Assembly (NCBI GenBank): GCA_965229355.1
Contig: OZ245869.1
Location: 930,001 to 994,000 of the forward strand
DNA length: 64,000 nt
DNA from: GCA-2737725 sp965229355
Lineage (GTDB): Bacteria; Pseudomonadota; Alphaproteobacteria; Rhodospirillales; Rhodospirillaceae
Direction: 5' to 3'
This document shows, piece by piece, positions 25,251 to 34,065 of the stretch. The position numbers were made by a program, and so were the translations under genes. The notes under the pieces were generated by a model. That model worked only from the letters and a program-made list of their open reading frames with translations, searched no databases and was not told the origin of the DNA. The first letter of the stretch is position 1; every line of letters starts with the position of its first letter.

Positions 25251-27121
25251 TGGCTTGCCTTCTCCAATCGAACAAGCACCGCCCCCTCACTCACCTTGGC
25301 TCCCTTCTCGACTTTAAGCTCGGCCACCCGCGCGGCAAAGGGAGCTTGTAGCGTGTGCTCCATCTTCATCGCTTCCAACGTCACTAACGCCTGTCCCTTG
25401 GTGACGTCATCACCCACTTTCACGGCAACAACAATAATGTGACCCGGCATGGGCGCCTGAATGACGCCGCTTACAGATGCGTTAACATTGCTCGCTTCAA
25501 ACTGTGGCAACGTAAATTCATATGCCGTCCCGTCCTCAAATACGATCGCTTTGTCCTGGATGGCATATGTGGGCAAGCCGGGGTCTGAATGTAAGGTCAC
25601 ATCGACAAGCTGATCTTGATATTGAATTTCAAGAGTATCATGTGACGGCGCATTTAATCTAAAGCCAGGCAATTGCGTCCAAGGCGATATTTCCTTCTGG
25701 CGATACTGCGCCAGTAAGGCATACGCGGCAGCGTTAAGCACACGATATGAAGGAACTTCTGACGGCACGATTTGATCTAAATGCGACGGGATAAAATTTG
25801 TATCAATTCGGGTCGCCCGAAAATCAGCATGGTTTAGAGTTCGCGCAAGAAAGCTAGCGTTCGTTTTGACAGGCCAAACCTCTATAGCGCCACACGCCTT
25901 AGCCAATTTGGTTGTTGCATCCCCACGGGTATCGGCATGAGCGATGATTTTCGCAATCATGGGGTCGTAGAAATTCGTAATCTCGTTGCCGCGCTCTACC
26001 CCTGTGTCGATGCGCAAGCCTGAAGGCAATTTAAAATGCGTCAAGGAACCGGTTGAGGGCAAAAAACCAACACTCGTATTTTCTGCACACAACCGCGCCT
26101 CAATGGCATGCCCATTCATCGTGATTTGGTCTTGAGCCAATGGCAACTTCTCACCCGATGCCACGCGCAACTGCCACTCCACTAAATCCAGCCCGGTAAT
26201 CATTTCCGTAACAGGGTGCTCGACCTGTAGCCGCGTGTTCATTTCCATGAACCAGATGCGATCAGCACGAAGCCCTTCACTTGCATCTGCAATGAATTCG
26301 ATTGTACCCGCACCTTCGTAGTTTACGGCCTGAGCCGTACGTACCGCTGCCGCGCACAAGGATTGGCGTGTGAAACTATCCATGCCTGGTGCGGGGGCCT
26401 CTTCGATTACTTTTTGATGGCGCCGCTGTATGGAGCAATCACGCTCGAACAGATGAACGACATTGCCGTGCTGGTCTGCAAAAACCTGTACTTCGATATG
26501 ACGTGGACTTGAAACGTACTTCTCAATGAGAACACGCGTATCGCCAAAACTATTAGCAGCTTCTCGACGGCACGATTCAAGCGCTGACATAAAATCGGCG
26601 GCGATCTTTACGCGACGCATACCCTTACCACCACCACCCGCAACCGCCTTAATCAGCACTGGATAGCCAATACCATCCGCTTCTTTTTGCAAACGCTCAG
26701 GAGATTGATCATCGCCCCAATAGCCCGGCGTAACTGGTACGCCTGATGCTGCCATAAGTGATTTAGCGGCATCCTTTAATCCCATGGCGCGGATTGCCAT
26801 TGCCGGTGCGCCAACCCAAATAAACCCGGCTGCTTTTACAGCCTCTGCAAAATCCGCATTCTCGGATAAAAAACCGTAGCCTGGATGAATTGCGTCCGCA
26901 TTCGTATTGCGCGCAGCTTCTAGGATAGAAGATCGGTTGAGATAGCTTGCCGTAACGGGGGATGCGCCAATGCAGACCGCCTCATCTGCTTCTCGCACGT
27001 ATGGCAACCTAGCGTCGGCCTCTGAATATACGGCAATTGTCCGAACACCCATGCGCCTCGCCGTTCGCATAATGCGTCGGGCAATTTCACCGCGATTTGC
27101 GATCAGTAGGCTTTTGATCAT
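25247..27121 (-). CDS. liuD: Methylcrotonyl-CoA carboxylase, biotin-carrying alpha subunit
   Basis: 624 residues: biotin carboxylase (N-terminus SLLIANRGEIARRIMRTARRMG; ATP-grasp loop A-G-G-G-G-K-G-M-R around residue 164; N-T-R-L-Q-V-E-H-P-V-T-E near residue 292), a middle linker with BT-like fold, and a C-terminal biotin carrier (biotin lysine in E-A-M-K-M-E-H at residue 586). With the beta subunit it carboxylates 3-methylcrotonyl-CoA in leucine breakdown. Propionyl-, geranyl- or acetyl-CoA carboxylase alpha subunits look alike, but the neighbouring acyl-CoA dehydrogenase and beta subunit favour methylcrotonyl-CoA. It starts 3 bases from the beta-subunit stop, in the same operon. Confidence 0.9.
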   Translation of the reverse strand: MIKSLLIANRGEIARRIMRTARRMGVRTIAVYSEADARLPYVREADEAVCIGASPVTASYLNRSSILEAARNTNADAIHPGYGFLSENADFAEAVKAAGFIWVGAPAMAIRAMGLKDAAKSLMAASGVPVTPGYWGDDQSPERLQKEADGIGYPVLIKAVAGGGGKGMRRVKIAADFMSALESCRREAANSFGDTRVLIEKYVSSPRHIEVQVFADQHGNVVHLFERDCSIQRRHQKVIEEAPAPGMDSFTRQSLCAAAVRTAQAVNYEGAGTIEFIADASEGLRADRIWFMEMNTRLQVEHPVTEMITGLDLVEWQLRVASGEKLPLAQDQITMNGHAIEARLCAENTSVGFLPSTGSLTHFKLPSGLRIDTGVERGNEITNFYDPMIAKIIAHADTRGDATTKLAKACGAIEVWPVKTNASFLARTLNHADFRATRIDTNFIPSHLDQIVPSEVPSYRVLNAAAYALLAQYRQKEISPWTQLPGFRLNAPSHDTLEIQYQDQLVDVTLHSDPGLPTYAIQDKAIVFEDGTAYEFTLPQFEASNVNASVSGVIQAPMPGHIIVVAVKVGDDVTKGQALVTLEAMKMEHTLQAPFAARVAELKVEKGAKVSEGAVLVRLEKASQ

Positions 27122-27124
27122 GAC

Positions 27125-28732
27125 CTACATCCGGAACACGCCAAAGCGTGTTTCAGGAATTGGTGCATTCAAGCTTGCTGAAATGGCCAAGCCCAAAACA
27201 TCACGTGTTTGGGCCGGATCAATAATGCCGTCGTCCCACAACCGTGCTGTTGCGTAGTACGGGCTTCCCTCGGCTTCATAACGATCACGGATTGGCGCTT
27301 TGAATGAGGCTTCTTCGTCTGTGGACCATACTTGCCCTTTTGCTTCAAGCGCGTCACGCTTCACAGTAGCCAAAACAGACGCAGCCTGCTCGCCCCCCAT
27401 GACAGAAATGCGGCTGTTGGGCCACGTAAACAGAAAACGCGGGCCATAAGCACGGCCACACATGCCATAATTCCCTGCACCGAAACTGCCCCCGATCAAC
27501 ACCGTAAATTTCGGCACCTCAGCCGAGGCCACAGCCGTGACGAGTTTTGCGCCATCTTTGGCGATACCACCCGCTTCGTACTTACCGCCCACCATGAATC
27601 CAGAGATGTTTTGCAGAAATACGAGTGGAATTCCGCGCTTGCACGCCAATTCAATAAAATGTGCGCCCTTCAATGCACTTTCGGAAAACAGCACACCGTT
27701 GTTGGCCAGAATAGCTACAGGCTGCCCCCAGATATGCGCAAAGCCACAGACTAAGGTCGTACCATATGCTGCTTTAAAGGGATCAAATCGCGAGCCATCA
27801 ACAATACGCGCAATCACCTCGTGCACATCGTATGGCGCACGCACGTCGGGGGGAATGATGCCGTACAGTTCAGCAGGATCGTATGCGGGTGCCTCCGGTG
27901 CGACACACTGAAGGGGCTGCGACTTGATTCGGTTTAGATTGGTGACGGATTGCCGCACAATTTGCAACGCATGCCTATCATTCTCCGCAATATGATCGAC
28001 AACGCCAGATTTACGACCATGCGTTTCAGCACCGCCTAATTCCTCCGCTGATATAATCTCGCCTGTCGCGGCCTTCACGAGCGGAGGGCCGCCCAAAAAG
28101 ATTGTGCCTTGGTTACGTACGATCACAGTTTCATCGGACATTGCGGGCACGTACGCGCCGCCTGCTGTGCATGAGCCCATCACGCAAGCAATCTGTGGAA
28201 TGCCAGCCGCACTCATACGTGCCTGATTGTAGAAAATACGGCCAAAATGATCGCGGTCAGCAAACACGTCGGCCTGATGCGGCAAATTCGCGCCGCCACT
28301 ATCGACCAGATAAATGCAGGGCAAATTGTTTTGCTGCGCGATTTCTTGCGCGCGCAGATGCTTTTTTACGGTGAGCGGAAAGTAAGCCCCGCCCTTTACC
28401 GTGGCATCGTTAGCAATAATGAGCACATCGCGACCAGATACACGACCAACGCCAGCGATAATGCCAGCGGCGGGCGCTTCGTTGTCATACATACCGTGGG
28501 CGGCTAATGCACCGATCTCTAAGAACGGTGACCCGGGATCAAGTAATTTTTCGACGCGCTGACGCGGCAATAACTTTCCACGGGATGTATGACGCACCCG
28601 CGCACTTTCACTGCCGCCGAGCGCGGCCAGGGCTGTTTGCTCTCGCAAAGCTTTAACGAGGGCTTCCGTCACACGTTGATTAGCGCGAAAAGCGTCTGAC
28701 GTCGGGTTGATAGCGGATTCAAGAACCGGCAT
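27125..28732 (-). CDS. liuB: Methylcrotonyl-CoA carboxylase, carboxyltransferase beta subunit
   Basis: 535 residues with the carboxyltransferase crotonase-like double fold: R-V-E-K-L-L-D-P-G-S-P-F-L-E near residue 60, PCIYLVDSGGANLPHQADVF, MGSCTAGGAYVPAMSDE, GTIFLGGPPLVKAATGE and, in the second half, VFLQNISGFMVG, GIAKDGAKLVTAVA, LIGGSFGAGNYGMCGRAYGPRF. The F-x-Q-N-I-S/T-G-F-M-V-G and G-A-G-N-Y-G-M features are typical of the methylcrotonyl-CoA class, supporting liuB (mccB). The start is 3 bases after the acyl-CoA dehydrogenase stop. It is transcribed from the same promoter as the dehydrogenase and the alpha subunit. Confidence 0.93.
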   Translation of the reverse strand: MPVLESAINPTSDAFRANQRVTEALVKALREQTALAALGGSESARVRHTSRGKLLPRQRVEKLLDPGSPFLEIGALAAHGMYDNEAPAAGIIAGVGRVSGRDVLIIANDATVKGGAYFPLTVKKHLRAQEIAQQNNLPCIYLVDSGGANLPHQADVFADRDHFGRIFYNQARMSAAGIPQIACVMGSCTAGGAYVPAMSDETVIVRNQGTIFLGGPPLVKAATGEIISAEELGGAETHGRKSGVVDHIAENDRHALQIVRQSVTNLNRIKSQPLQCVAPEAPAYDPAELYGIIPPDVRAPYDVHEVIARIVDGSRFDPFKAAYGTTLVCGFAHIWGQPVAILANNGVLFSESALKGAHFIELACKRGIPLVFLQNISGFMVGGKYEAGGIAKDGAKLVTAVASAEVPKFTVLIGGSFGAGNYGMCGRAYGPRFLFTWPNSRISVMGGEQAASVLATVKRDALEAKGQVWSTDEEASFKAPIRDRYEAEGSPYYATARLWDDGIIDPAQTRDVLGLAISASLNAPIPETRFGVFRM

Positions 28733-28735
28733 GGC

Positions 28736-29908
28736 TTACATCGATTCTGTAAAAAGCTCGCGGCCAATCAGCATGCGGCGAATTTCAGATGTGCCCGCCC
28801 CGATTTCGTACAGCTTTGCATCGCGCAACAAACGACCCGTGGGATAGTCGTTGATATAGCCGTTACCGCCCAAACATTGCAGAGCTTCGAGCGCCATCCA
28901 AGTCGCCTTCTCGGCCGCATAGAGAATAACGCCCGCAGCGTCTTTGCGTGTCGGACCATTTCGATCACACGCCTTGGCCACTGCATATGTATAGGCCTTG
29001 CAGGCATTCATAGTGGTATGCATGTCGGCAAGCTTGCCCTGCATCAGTTGAAATTCGCCGATGGGCTTACCGAATTGCAGGCGATCATGAACGTAGGGCA
29101 ACACGATATCCATGCACGCTTGCATGATGCCGATGGGGCCGCCCGCTAATACGGCCCGTTCATAGTCCAAGCCACTCATGAGCACACGAACGCCACCATT
29201 GAGTTCGCCCAAGATATTTTCATGCGGCACCTCGCAGTCATTAAATACAAGTTCGCACGTGTTCGAGCCGCGCATGCCCAGCTTGTCGAGCTTCTGCGCG
29301 CGCGAGAACCCTTTGAAGTCGCGCTCGACAATAAAAGCGGTGATGCCTTTGGGGCCTGCACTTGGGTCTGTTTTTGCATAGACCACGAGCGTATTGGCAT
29401 CAGGACCATTGGTGATCCACATTTTGTTGCCGTTGAGCACCCAGCGATCACCTTTTTTGACCGCTTGAAGCTTCATCGACACCACATCAGAACCGGCGTT
29501 TGGCTCAGACATCGCAAGTGCGCCGATATGCTCGCCCGAAATAAGTTTTGGAAGATACTTACGTTTCTGCGCGTTAGTGCCATTCAACTTGATTTGATTG
29601 ACACACAAATTGGAATGCGCGCCGTAACTGAGGCCCACAGACGCTGATGCGCGGCTGATTTCCTCCATGGCAACGACATGTTCAAGATACCCCATGCCAG
29701 CACCGCCATATTCTTCCGGCACTGTAATTCCCAATAGGCCCAGATCACCGAATTTACGCCACAAATCGTTTGGGAATTGATTACTGCGATCAATCTCGGC
29801 TGCACGAGGTGCAATTTCAGATGCAGCAAAATTCGCTACCGATTGACGTAACATGTCAGCCGTTTCGCCAAGATCAAAATCAAGACTGGAAGCTTGAGAC
29901 AACGGCAT
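28736..29908 (-). CDS. liuA: Isovaleryl-CoA dehydrogenase (acyl-CoA dehydrogenase)
   Basis: The start is chosen at ATG 29908 (MPLSQASSLDF...), giving 390 residues, the usual length for the family. A GTG at 29989 would add 27 untypical residues and use up the divergent promoter. It has acyl-CoA dehydrogenase landmarks: A-P-R-A-A-E-I-D-R, VPEEYGGAGMG, GALAMSEPNAGSDVVSMK (substrate and FAD binding), KMWITNGPDA, FLMQGKLADM-like FAD segment, QCLGGNGYINDYPTGRLLRDAKLYEIGAGTSEI at the C-terminus, and E-(R-A) active-site region L-D-Y-E-R-A-V-L-A-G-G-P near residue 250 typical of isovaleryl-CoA dehydrogenases. It leads the leucine operon. Confidence 0.9.
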   Translation of the reverse strand: MPLSQASSLDFDLGETADMLRQSVANFAASEIAPRAAEIDRSNQFPNDLWRKFGDLGLLGITVPEEYGGAGMGYLEHVVAMEEISRASASVGLSYGAHSNLCVNQIKLNGTNAQKRKYLPKLISGEHIGALAMSEPNAGSDVVSMKLQAVKKGDRWVLNGNKMWITNGPDANTLVVYAKTDPSAGPKGITAFIVERDFKGFSRAQKLDKLGMRGSNTCELVFNDCEVPHENILGELNGGVRVLMSGLDYERAVLAGGPIGIMQACMDIVLPYVHDRLQFGKPIGEFQLMQGKLADMHTTMNACKAYTYAVAKACDRNGPTRKDAAGVILYAAEKATWMALEALQCLGGNGYINDYPTGRLLRDAKLYEIGAGTSEIRRMLIGRELFTESM

Positions 29909-30034
29909 GCGCCTGTTCACCAAGAAGCTTGCGGGATGGCCTGAAGCGGCTGTATTATAGAAACAATCGACCGTTCTTTTATTAGACACAAGATCAATAA
30001 ATTATACATTAAATACAAAGACTTAGATTAGGCT
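29909..30034. promoter_or_regulatory. Divergent promoter region of the leucine operon and its TetR regulator
   Basis: 126 bp, AT-rich in its right half, separates the dehydrogenase start from the TetR start. On the minus strand a TATAAT box (30001-30006) could be the -10 of the leucine operon; the -35 is not clear. No strong long palindrome was found, so the operator is not localised. Confidence 0.4.
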
Positions 30035-30625
30035 ATGGCCCGCACAAAAGGTTCATCTGGCGAAAAAACGCTGGTGGCGATTCGAAAAGCAAGCTTGAAG
30101 CTGATCTATCAGCACGGCTTTGAAGCGATGAGTTTGCGCGATCTCGCGCGTGATGTCGGCATTCAGCAAGGCTCACTCTATAACCACCTCGAAACCAAAC
30201 AGGCCTTGCTGTTCGATTTGATGCGCACGCACCTTGAGAACCTTGTGGCCGAACTTGATGAGCGGCTCGAGGGTGAAAACGACCCAACATCGCGCTTAAA
30301 GATCTTCGTAGATTTCCATTTAAGCTATCATATGGAACGCAAGAGCGAAGTGTACATCAACAACTCGGAACTCCGCAGCCTTGAAGCGCCAAATCTTGCA
30401 AAAATCAAAGCACTTCGTAAAAATTATGAAACACGGCTGATTCAGATTCTAAAAGACGGTCAGGCATGTAAACAGTTTTCGATTGCTGATATCAACGTTA
30501 CGGCTTTTGCCCTGATCGCGATGCTGACAGGCGTCTGCGCCTGGTACAAGCCCAAGGGCCCCTTAAGCCAAGCAGAACTTGTTAAGATTCACACCGATCT
30601 CACGTTGCGCAGCGTTACAGGTTAA
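30035..30625 (+). CDS. TetR/AcrR family transcriptional regulator
   Basis: 196 residues. An N-terminal helix-turn-helix (A-I-R-K-A-S-L-K-L-I-Y-Q-H-G-F-E, LRDLARDVGIQQGSLYNHLETK, residues 17-57) is followed by a helical effector domain. The divergent position next to the isovaleryl-CoA/methylcrotonyl-CoA operon suggests it represses that operon and responds to an acyl-CoA of the pathway, as for other TetR or MerR regulators of liu genes. That is inference from context. Its stop codon overlaps the convergent symporter gene by 4 bases, so no terminator separates them. Confidence 0.9.
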   Translation: MARTKGSSGEKTLVAIRKASLKLIYQHGFEAMSLRDLARDVGIQQGSLYNHLETKQALLFDLMRTHLENLVAELDERLEGENDPTSRLKIFVDFHLSYHMERKSEVYINNSELRSLEAPNLAKIKALRKNYETRLIQILKDGQACKQFSIADINVTAFALIAMLTGVCAWYKPKGPLSQAELVKIHTDLTLRSVTG

Positions 30626-31587
30626 ACGCGCTTTGCATAACGTTGCGCCAACACTGCGCAAGCCAGCAATTGAATTTGATGAAAGATCATCAAAGGCAGA
30701 ACAACAAACCCGACGCTACTTGCGCTAAACAATACCCCTGCCATCGGAACCCCGGTGGCCAGTGATTTTTTTGAGCCGCAGAACACAATCGCGATTTCGT
30801 CTTCAGTGTTAAACCGCAAGAACCGGCTGGTATATGTCGTCACCAAAAGAATCAGCGCCAACAGCAAGCCAGCAAAGATAAGCAGTACAATAAGACTGAC
30901 GCCCGAAATGTCATGCCACAAGCCCTCCACCACAGCGGCACTGAATGCGCTGTAAACGACCAACAGAATAGCGCCGCGGTCGACTTTATTGAGCCACGGT
31001 TGATTGCGCATCACCCACGCGCCAAACCAAGGACGCAACAATTGACCTGCCAGGAATGGCAATAGCAGTTGAAGCGCGATTGACTCCAACGCATCCAACG
31101 ACACGCCTTCGCCTGTTGTGTGGACGATCAACCCGACGAGAACCGGCGTTAGAAACACGCCCAACAAGTTCGATGTCGATGCAGCGCATACGGCGGCGGC
31201 AATGTTGCCGCGCGCGATGGATGTAAATGCGATGGATGACTGAACTGTAGACGGCAGCAGGCACAAAAAAATGAAGCCGTCACGCAGATCTGGTGACAGG
31301 GCATCCCCAGCGCCATAAGCCAGAGCAACCCCAAGCATCGGGAACACCGCATACGTCATCGCAAGCACGGTGACATGCAGTCGCCAATGCATGAGTGCAT
31401 TGACCAATTGCTCGCGCGCAAGACGCGCACCATAAAAAAAGAACATCGCTGCGATAGCGAACTTCGTGAAAAGACTTAAGCCTGTTGCAAACCGCCCCAT
31501 TACCGGAAAAAAGCTGGCCGAAACAACGACCACCAACAAGGCTAGTGAAAAGGGATCAAGCTTTAAACGAGAGAACACGAAGGGCAC
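30622..31587 (-). CDS. Bile acid:sodium symporter-like (SBF/ArsB-type) membrane transporter
   Basis: 321 residues and about ten hydrophobic helices, with the SBF-like family pattern: F-x-F-Y-G-A-R-L at the end of helix 2, L-x-C-L-L-P-S-T-V-Q-S-S-I-A-F-T-S-I-A-R-G-N near the first discontinuous helix, and VFCGSKKSLATGVPMAGVLF in the second. This is the PF13593 type (YfeH/Rch1-like), not the true bile-acid carrier, so the substrate is an unknown organic anion or solute. It lies 27 bases after the phenylalanine hydroxylase stop in the same direction, so it may be the last gene of the aromatic amino-acid operon and move a substrate or product of it. Confidence 0.85.
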   Translation of the reverse strand: MPFVFSRLKLDPFSLALLVVVVSASFFPVMGRFATGLSLFTKFAIAAMFFFYGARLAREQLVNALMHWRLHVTVLAMTYAVFPMLGVALAYGAGDALSPDLRDGFIFLCLLPSTVQSSIAFTSIARGNIAAAVCAASTSNLLGVFLTPVLVGLIVHTTGEGVSLDALESIALQLLLPFLAGQLLRPWFGAWVMRNQPWLNKVDRGAILLVVYSAFSAAVVEGLWHDISGVSLIVLLIFAGLLLALILLVTTYTSRFLRFNTEDEIAIVFCGSKKSLATGVPMAGVLFSASSVGFVVLPLMIFHQIQLLACAVLAQRYAKRV

Positions 31588-31614
31588 GCTCCGAACGAAC
31601 AGAGCGATACTGTC

Positions 31615-32400
31615 TCAGATTGAAGCTGATATGGAAAGGTCAGGTTGTCGCGCGAGATCGCGGTAAACGGGTGCGAAATCTTGATATGTCTCTTTTAGTA
31701 AGTCATCGAAGTTATCGATGATAAAATACATATCTTGGAACCGATCGATACAATACGGCGTGCGCATGACACGTTTTAGATCAAATGCTTCACGGCGCGG
31801 AATAGGGCTTTCCAGCGCATAAACTGACTCGGCGTAAGATGAGACAATGCCTGATCCATAAATCCGCAGTCCGTCTTTGGCCCTGATCAGCCCGAACTCC
31901 ACCGTGTACCAGTACAGTCGCGCAAGATGATGCAAACAGTCGAAAGACAATGAGCGCAACCCGCCCTGGCCGTACGCCTGCATGTAATCGGCAAACACCG
32001 GATGGGCCAACATCGGCACATGGCCAAATACATCGTGGAAAACGTCAGGCTCTTGCAGATAGTCCAACTGATTGGTTCGCCGAATAAATTGACCAGCGGG
32101 AAACCTACGATTTGCAAGATGCTCAAAGAACGCTGCGTCAGGAATAAGACCCGGCACCGGCACCACCGTCCATCCCGTCAAACGATCTAAGGTCTCACTG
32201 AGCCGCGCAAAATCAGGGATACCGCTTTGGCCCAAATCCAGCACATGCAAGCCATTTAGGAATTCCTGGCAAGCGCGGCCCTTCAGCATCTTTGATTGCC
32301 GCTCGAATAGATAGCGCCATGTCGCATGTTCAGCAGATGTATACTGCTCCCAGTGCTGCGGGATGATGTGATCTTGATGAGCTGGCGCATGAGAGGCCAT
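31615..32400 (-). CDS. phhA: Phenylalanine 4-monooxygenase
   Basis: 261 residues, the bacterial short form lacking the regulatory domain. The non-haem iron ligands are visible: H122 and H127 in H-D-V-F-G-H-V-P and E168 in Y-W-Y-T-V-E-F-G. Other family marks are WRYLFERQ near residue 28 and YGSGIVSSYAES. It converts phenylalanine to tyrosine using tetrahydropterin and oxygen, feeding the hppD/hmgA/maiA/fahA steps encoded just upstream. The gene begins 22 bases after the maiA stop, so it belongs to the same transcript. A pterin recycling enzyme (PhhB) is not in the window. Confidence 0.95.
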   Translation of the reverse strand: MASHAPAHQDHIIPQHWEQYTSAEHATWRYLFERQSKMLKGRACQEFLNGLHVLDLGQSGIPDFARLSETLDRLTGWTVVPVPGLIPDAAFFEHLANRRFPAGQFIRRTNQLDYLQEPDVFHDVFGHVPMLAHPVFADYMQAYGQGGLRSLSFDCLHHLARLYWYTVEFGLIRAKDGLRIYGSGIVSSYAESVYALESPIPRREAFDLKRVMRTPYCIDRFQDMYFIIDNFDDLLKETYQDFAPVYRDLARQPDLSISASI

Positions 32401-32422
32401 GGGCGCCTCGTTGGCTTAGATT

Positions 32423-33073
32423 TTAGGCTTCAAAGTCTGGTTGATTTTCGGGTGCTGCCTTCGCAAAAGCCGGCAAAGCCCGAAGCTTTTCATCTATCGC
32501 AACAAGATGCGGGAACAGCGATAAATTACAGCCGAAGCGCCGCGCATTGTTCATTTGCGGCACCAGCACAACATCGGCAAAGGTAACTGTATCGCCATAG
32601 CAATACGCACCTTGCGTTGGCGCACGCAGAGCCAATGCTTCGAGTGCTTTGAATCCCGTTTCAATCCAATAACGGGCCCACGCATTGGTATCAGTTTCAG
32701 TTTGGCCATAGTGCGCTCGCAAGTATTGTAAGACGCGTAAGTTCTGAATGGGGTGAATATCTGCTGCAATCAGTTGCACCATGGCCCGCACACGTGCGCG
32801 ATCCTCAGGTGTAGTGGGCAGGAGTGGCGGCTGCGGATACACCTCGTTCAGATACTCCATAATCGCCACAGATTGCGTCAGCACCTCGCCTTCAATGTCT
32901 AACGCGGGAACCAACTCTTGCGGATTCACTTGGGCAAAAGAAGGGCTGTGCTGTTCGCCGCCATTGCGCCGCAGGTGAATGGGAAGCGTATCGACGGGAA
33001 CGTTCTTTAGGTTCAGCGCTATACGCACACGGTATGCCGCTGAAGATCGCGCAAAATCGTAAAGCCGAATCAT
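32423..33073 (-). CDS. maiA: Maleylacetoacetate isomerase (zeta-class glutathione S-transferase)
   Basis: 216 residues with thioredoxin-like and helical GST domains. The zeta-class motif S-S-A-A-Y-R-V-R-I-A-L-N-L-K near residue 10 has the catalytic Ser pair. N-P-Q-E-L-V-P-A-L follows at about residue 50 and S-V-A-I-M-E-Y-L at about 68. Near the C-terminus, T-F-A-D-V-V-L-V-P-Q-M-N-N-A-R-R-F is diagnostic for zeta GSTs. It isomerises maleylacetoacetate to fumarylacetoacetate with glutathione. The start overlaps the fahA stop by four bases (33070-33073), so the genes are coupled. Confidence 0.94.
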   Translation of the reverse strand: MIRLYDFARSSAAYRVRIALNLKNVPVDTLPIHLRRNGGEQHSPSFAQVNPQELVPALDIEGEVLTQSVAIMEYLNEVYPQPPLLPTTPEDRARVRAMVQLIAADIHPIQNLRVLQYLRAHYGQTETDTNAWARYWIETGFKALEALALRAPTQGAYCYGDTVTFADVVLVPQMNNARRFGCNLSLFPHLVAIDEKLRALPAFAKAAPENQPDFEA

Positions 33074-34065
33074 AGTAACCCCTTCATTGGAACAACACGT
33101 TGCGCGATAGCTCCGAAAATCGAAGCTCCATGAGTATCAAACATTTCAATGCGCACATCATCGCCAAAGTGCAAAAATGGCGTTTTAACCGCGCCGCCTT
33201 TAATTTGTTCCAACGTCCGTACTTCCGCCAGACATGATGAGCCCACATCGGCGGCATTCTTGCTTGCCACTGTGCCTGAACCAATAATGGTACCGGCGCG
33301 CAAATTTCGGGTATGCGCACAATGCGCAATTAATTGCGGGAAGTTGAACGCCAAATCCTGACCCGCGTTGGGGCTACCTAGCTTTTGACCGCGCACATGA
33401 CTAACAAGAGGCAAATTAATTTTGCCGCCATCCCACGCCGCCCCCAATTCATCAGGCGTAACCGCGACAGGGGAAAAAGCCGTTGACGGCTTGGATGTAT
33501 AAAACCCAAAGCCCTTGGCAAGTTCGTTGGGGATCAGATTGCGCAACGAAACATCATTCACAAGCATCACAAGCTTGATATAGCCATGCGCCTCATCGGC
33601 TTTTGTACCCATGGGCACATCATCCGTAATGACGGCAATCTCGGCTTCAAGATCGATACCCATATCTTCGTGCGGCATCACAATGTCATCGCACGCACCT
33701 AAAAAATCATCACTCCCGCCCTGATAAACCAGAGGATCACTGTAGAAACTGGCGGGCACCTCAGCTCCACGCGCTTTGCGCACCAGTTCGACGTGAACCA
33801 GATAGGCGCTGCCATCCACCCACTGATATGCGCGCGGCAAAGGCGCGGCCACCTCGTTCTGCATAAACGCAAACTCGCCAGTTATGTGGCCAGCATTGAG
33901 ATGATCTGATGCGTGAAGAAGCTGCGGTGCAACAACAGCCCAATCATCCAAAGCAGCCTGTAGTGTGGAGGCAATATGCGGCACTGCTACCGCACGCGTT
34001 AAGTCGCGACTGACAATAATTAGGGTGCCATCTCGCCCACCACGCTTCAGGCTTGCAAGCTTCAT
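33070..34065 (-). CDS. fahA: Fumarylacetoacetate hydrolase
   Basis: The start is ATG 34065 (MKLASLKRGG...), an ATGA overlap with the hmgA stop; a slightly longer frame to 34077 is not needed. The 331-residue protein has the FAH fold of the bacterial short class: M-P-H-E-D-M-G-I-D-L-E-A-E-I-A-V-I metal-binding Glu segment, LVMLVNDVSLRN, KGFGFYTSKPSTAFSPVAVTPDELG and G-T-I-I-G-S-G-T-V-A-S-K-N. It splits fumarylacetoacetate to fumarate and acetoacetate, the last step of the homogentisate route. The FAH superfamily is broad, but the operon context fixes the function well. Confidence 0.93.
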   Translation of the reverse strand: MKLASLKRGGRDGTLIIVSRDLTRAVAVPHIASTLQAALDDWAVVAPQLLHASDHLNAGHITGEFAFMQNEVAAPLPRAYQWVDGSAYLVHVELVRKARGAEVPASFYSDPLVYQGGSDDFLGACDDIVMPHEDMGIDLEAEIAVITDDVPMGTKADEAHGYIKLVMLVNDVSLRNLIPNELAKGFGFYTSKPSTAFSPVAVTPDELGAAWDGGKINLPLVSHVRGQKLGSPNAGQDLAFNFPQLIAHCAHTRNLRAGTIIGSGTVASKNAADVGSSCLAEVRTLEQIKGGAVKTPFLHFGDDVRIEMFDTHGASIFGAIAQRVVPMKGLL

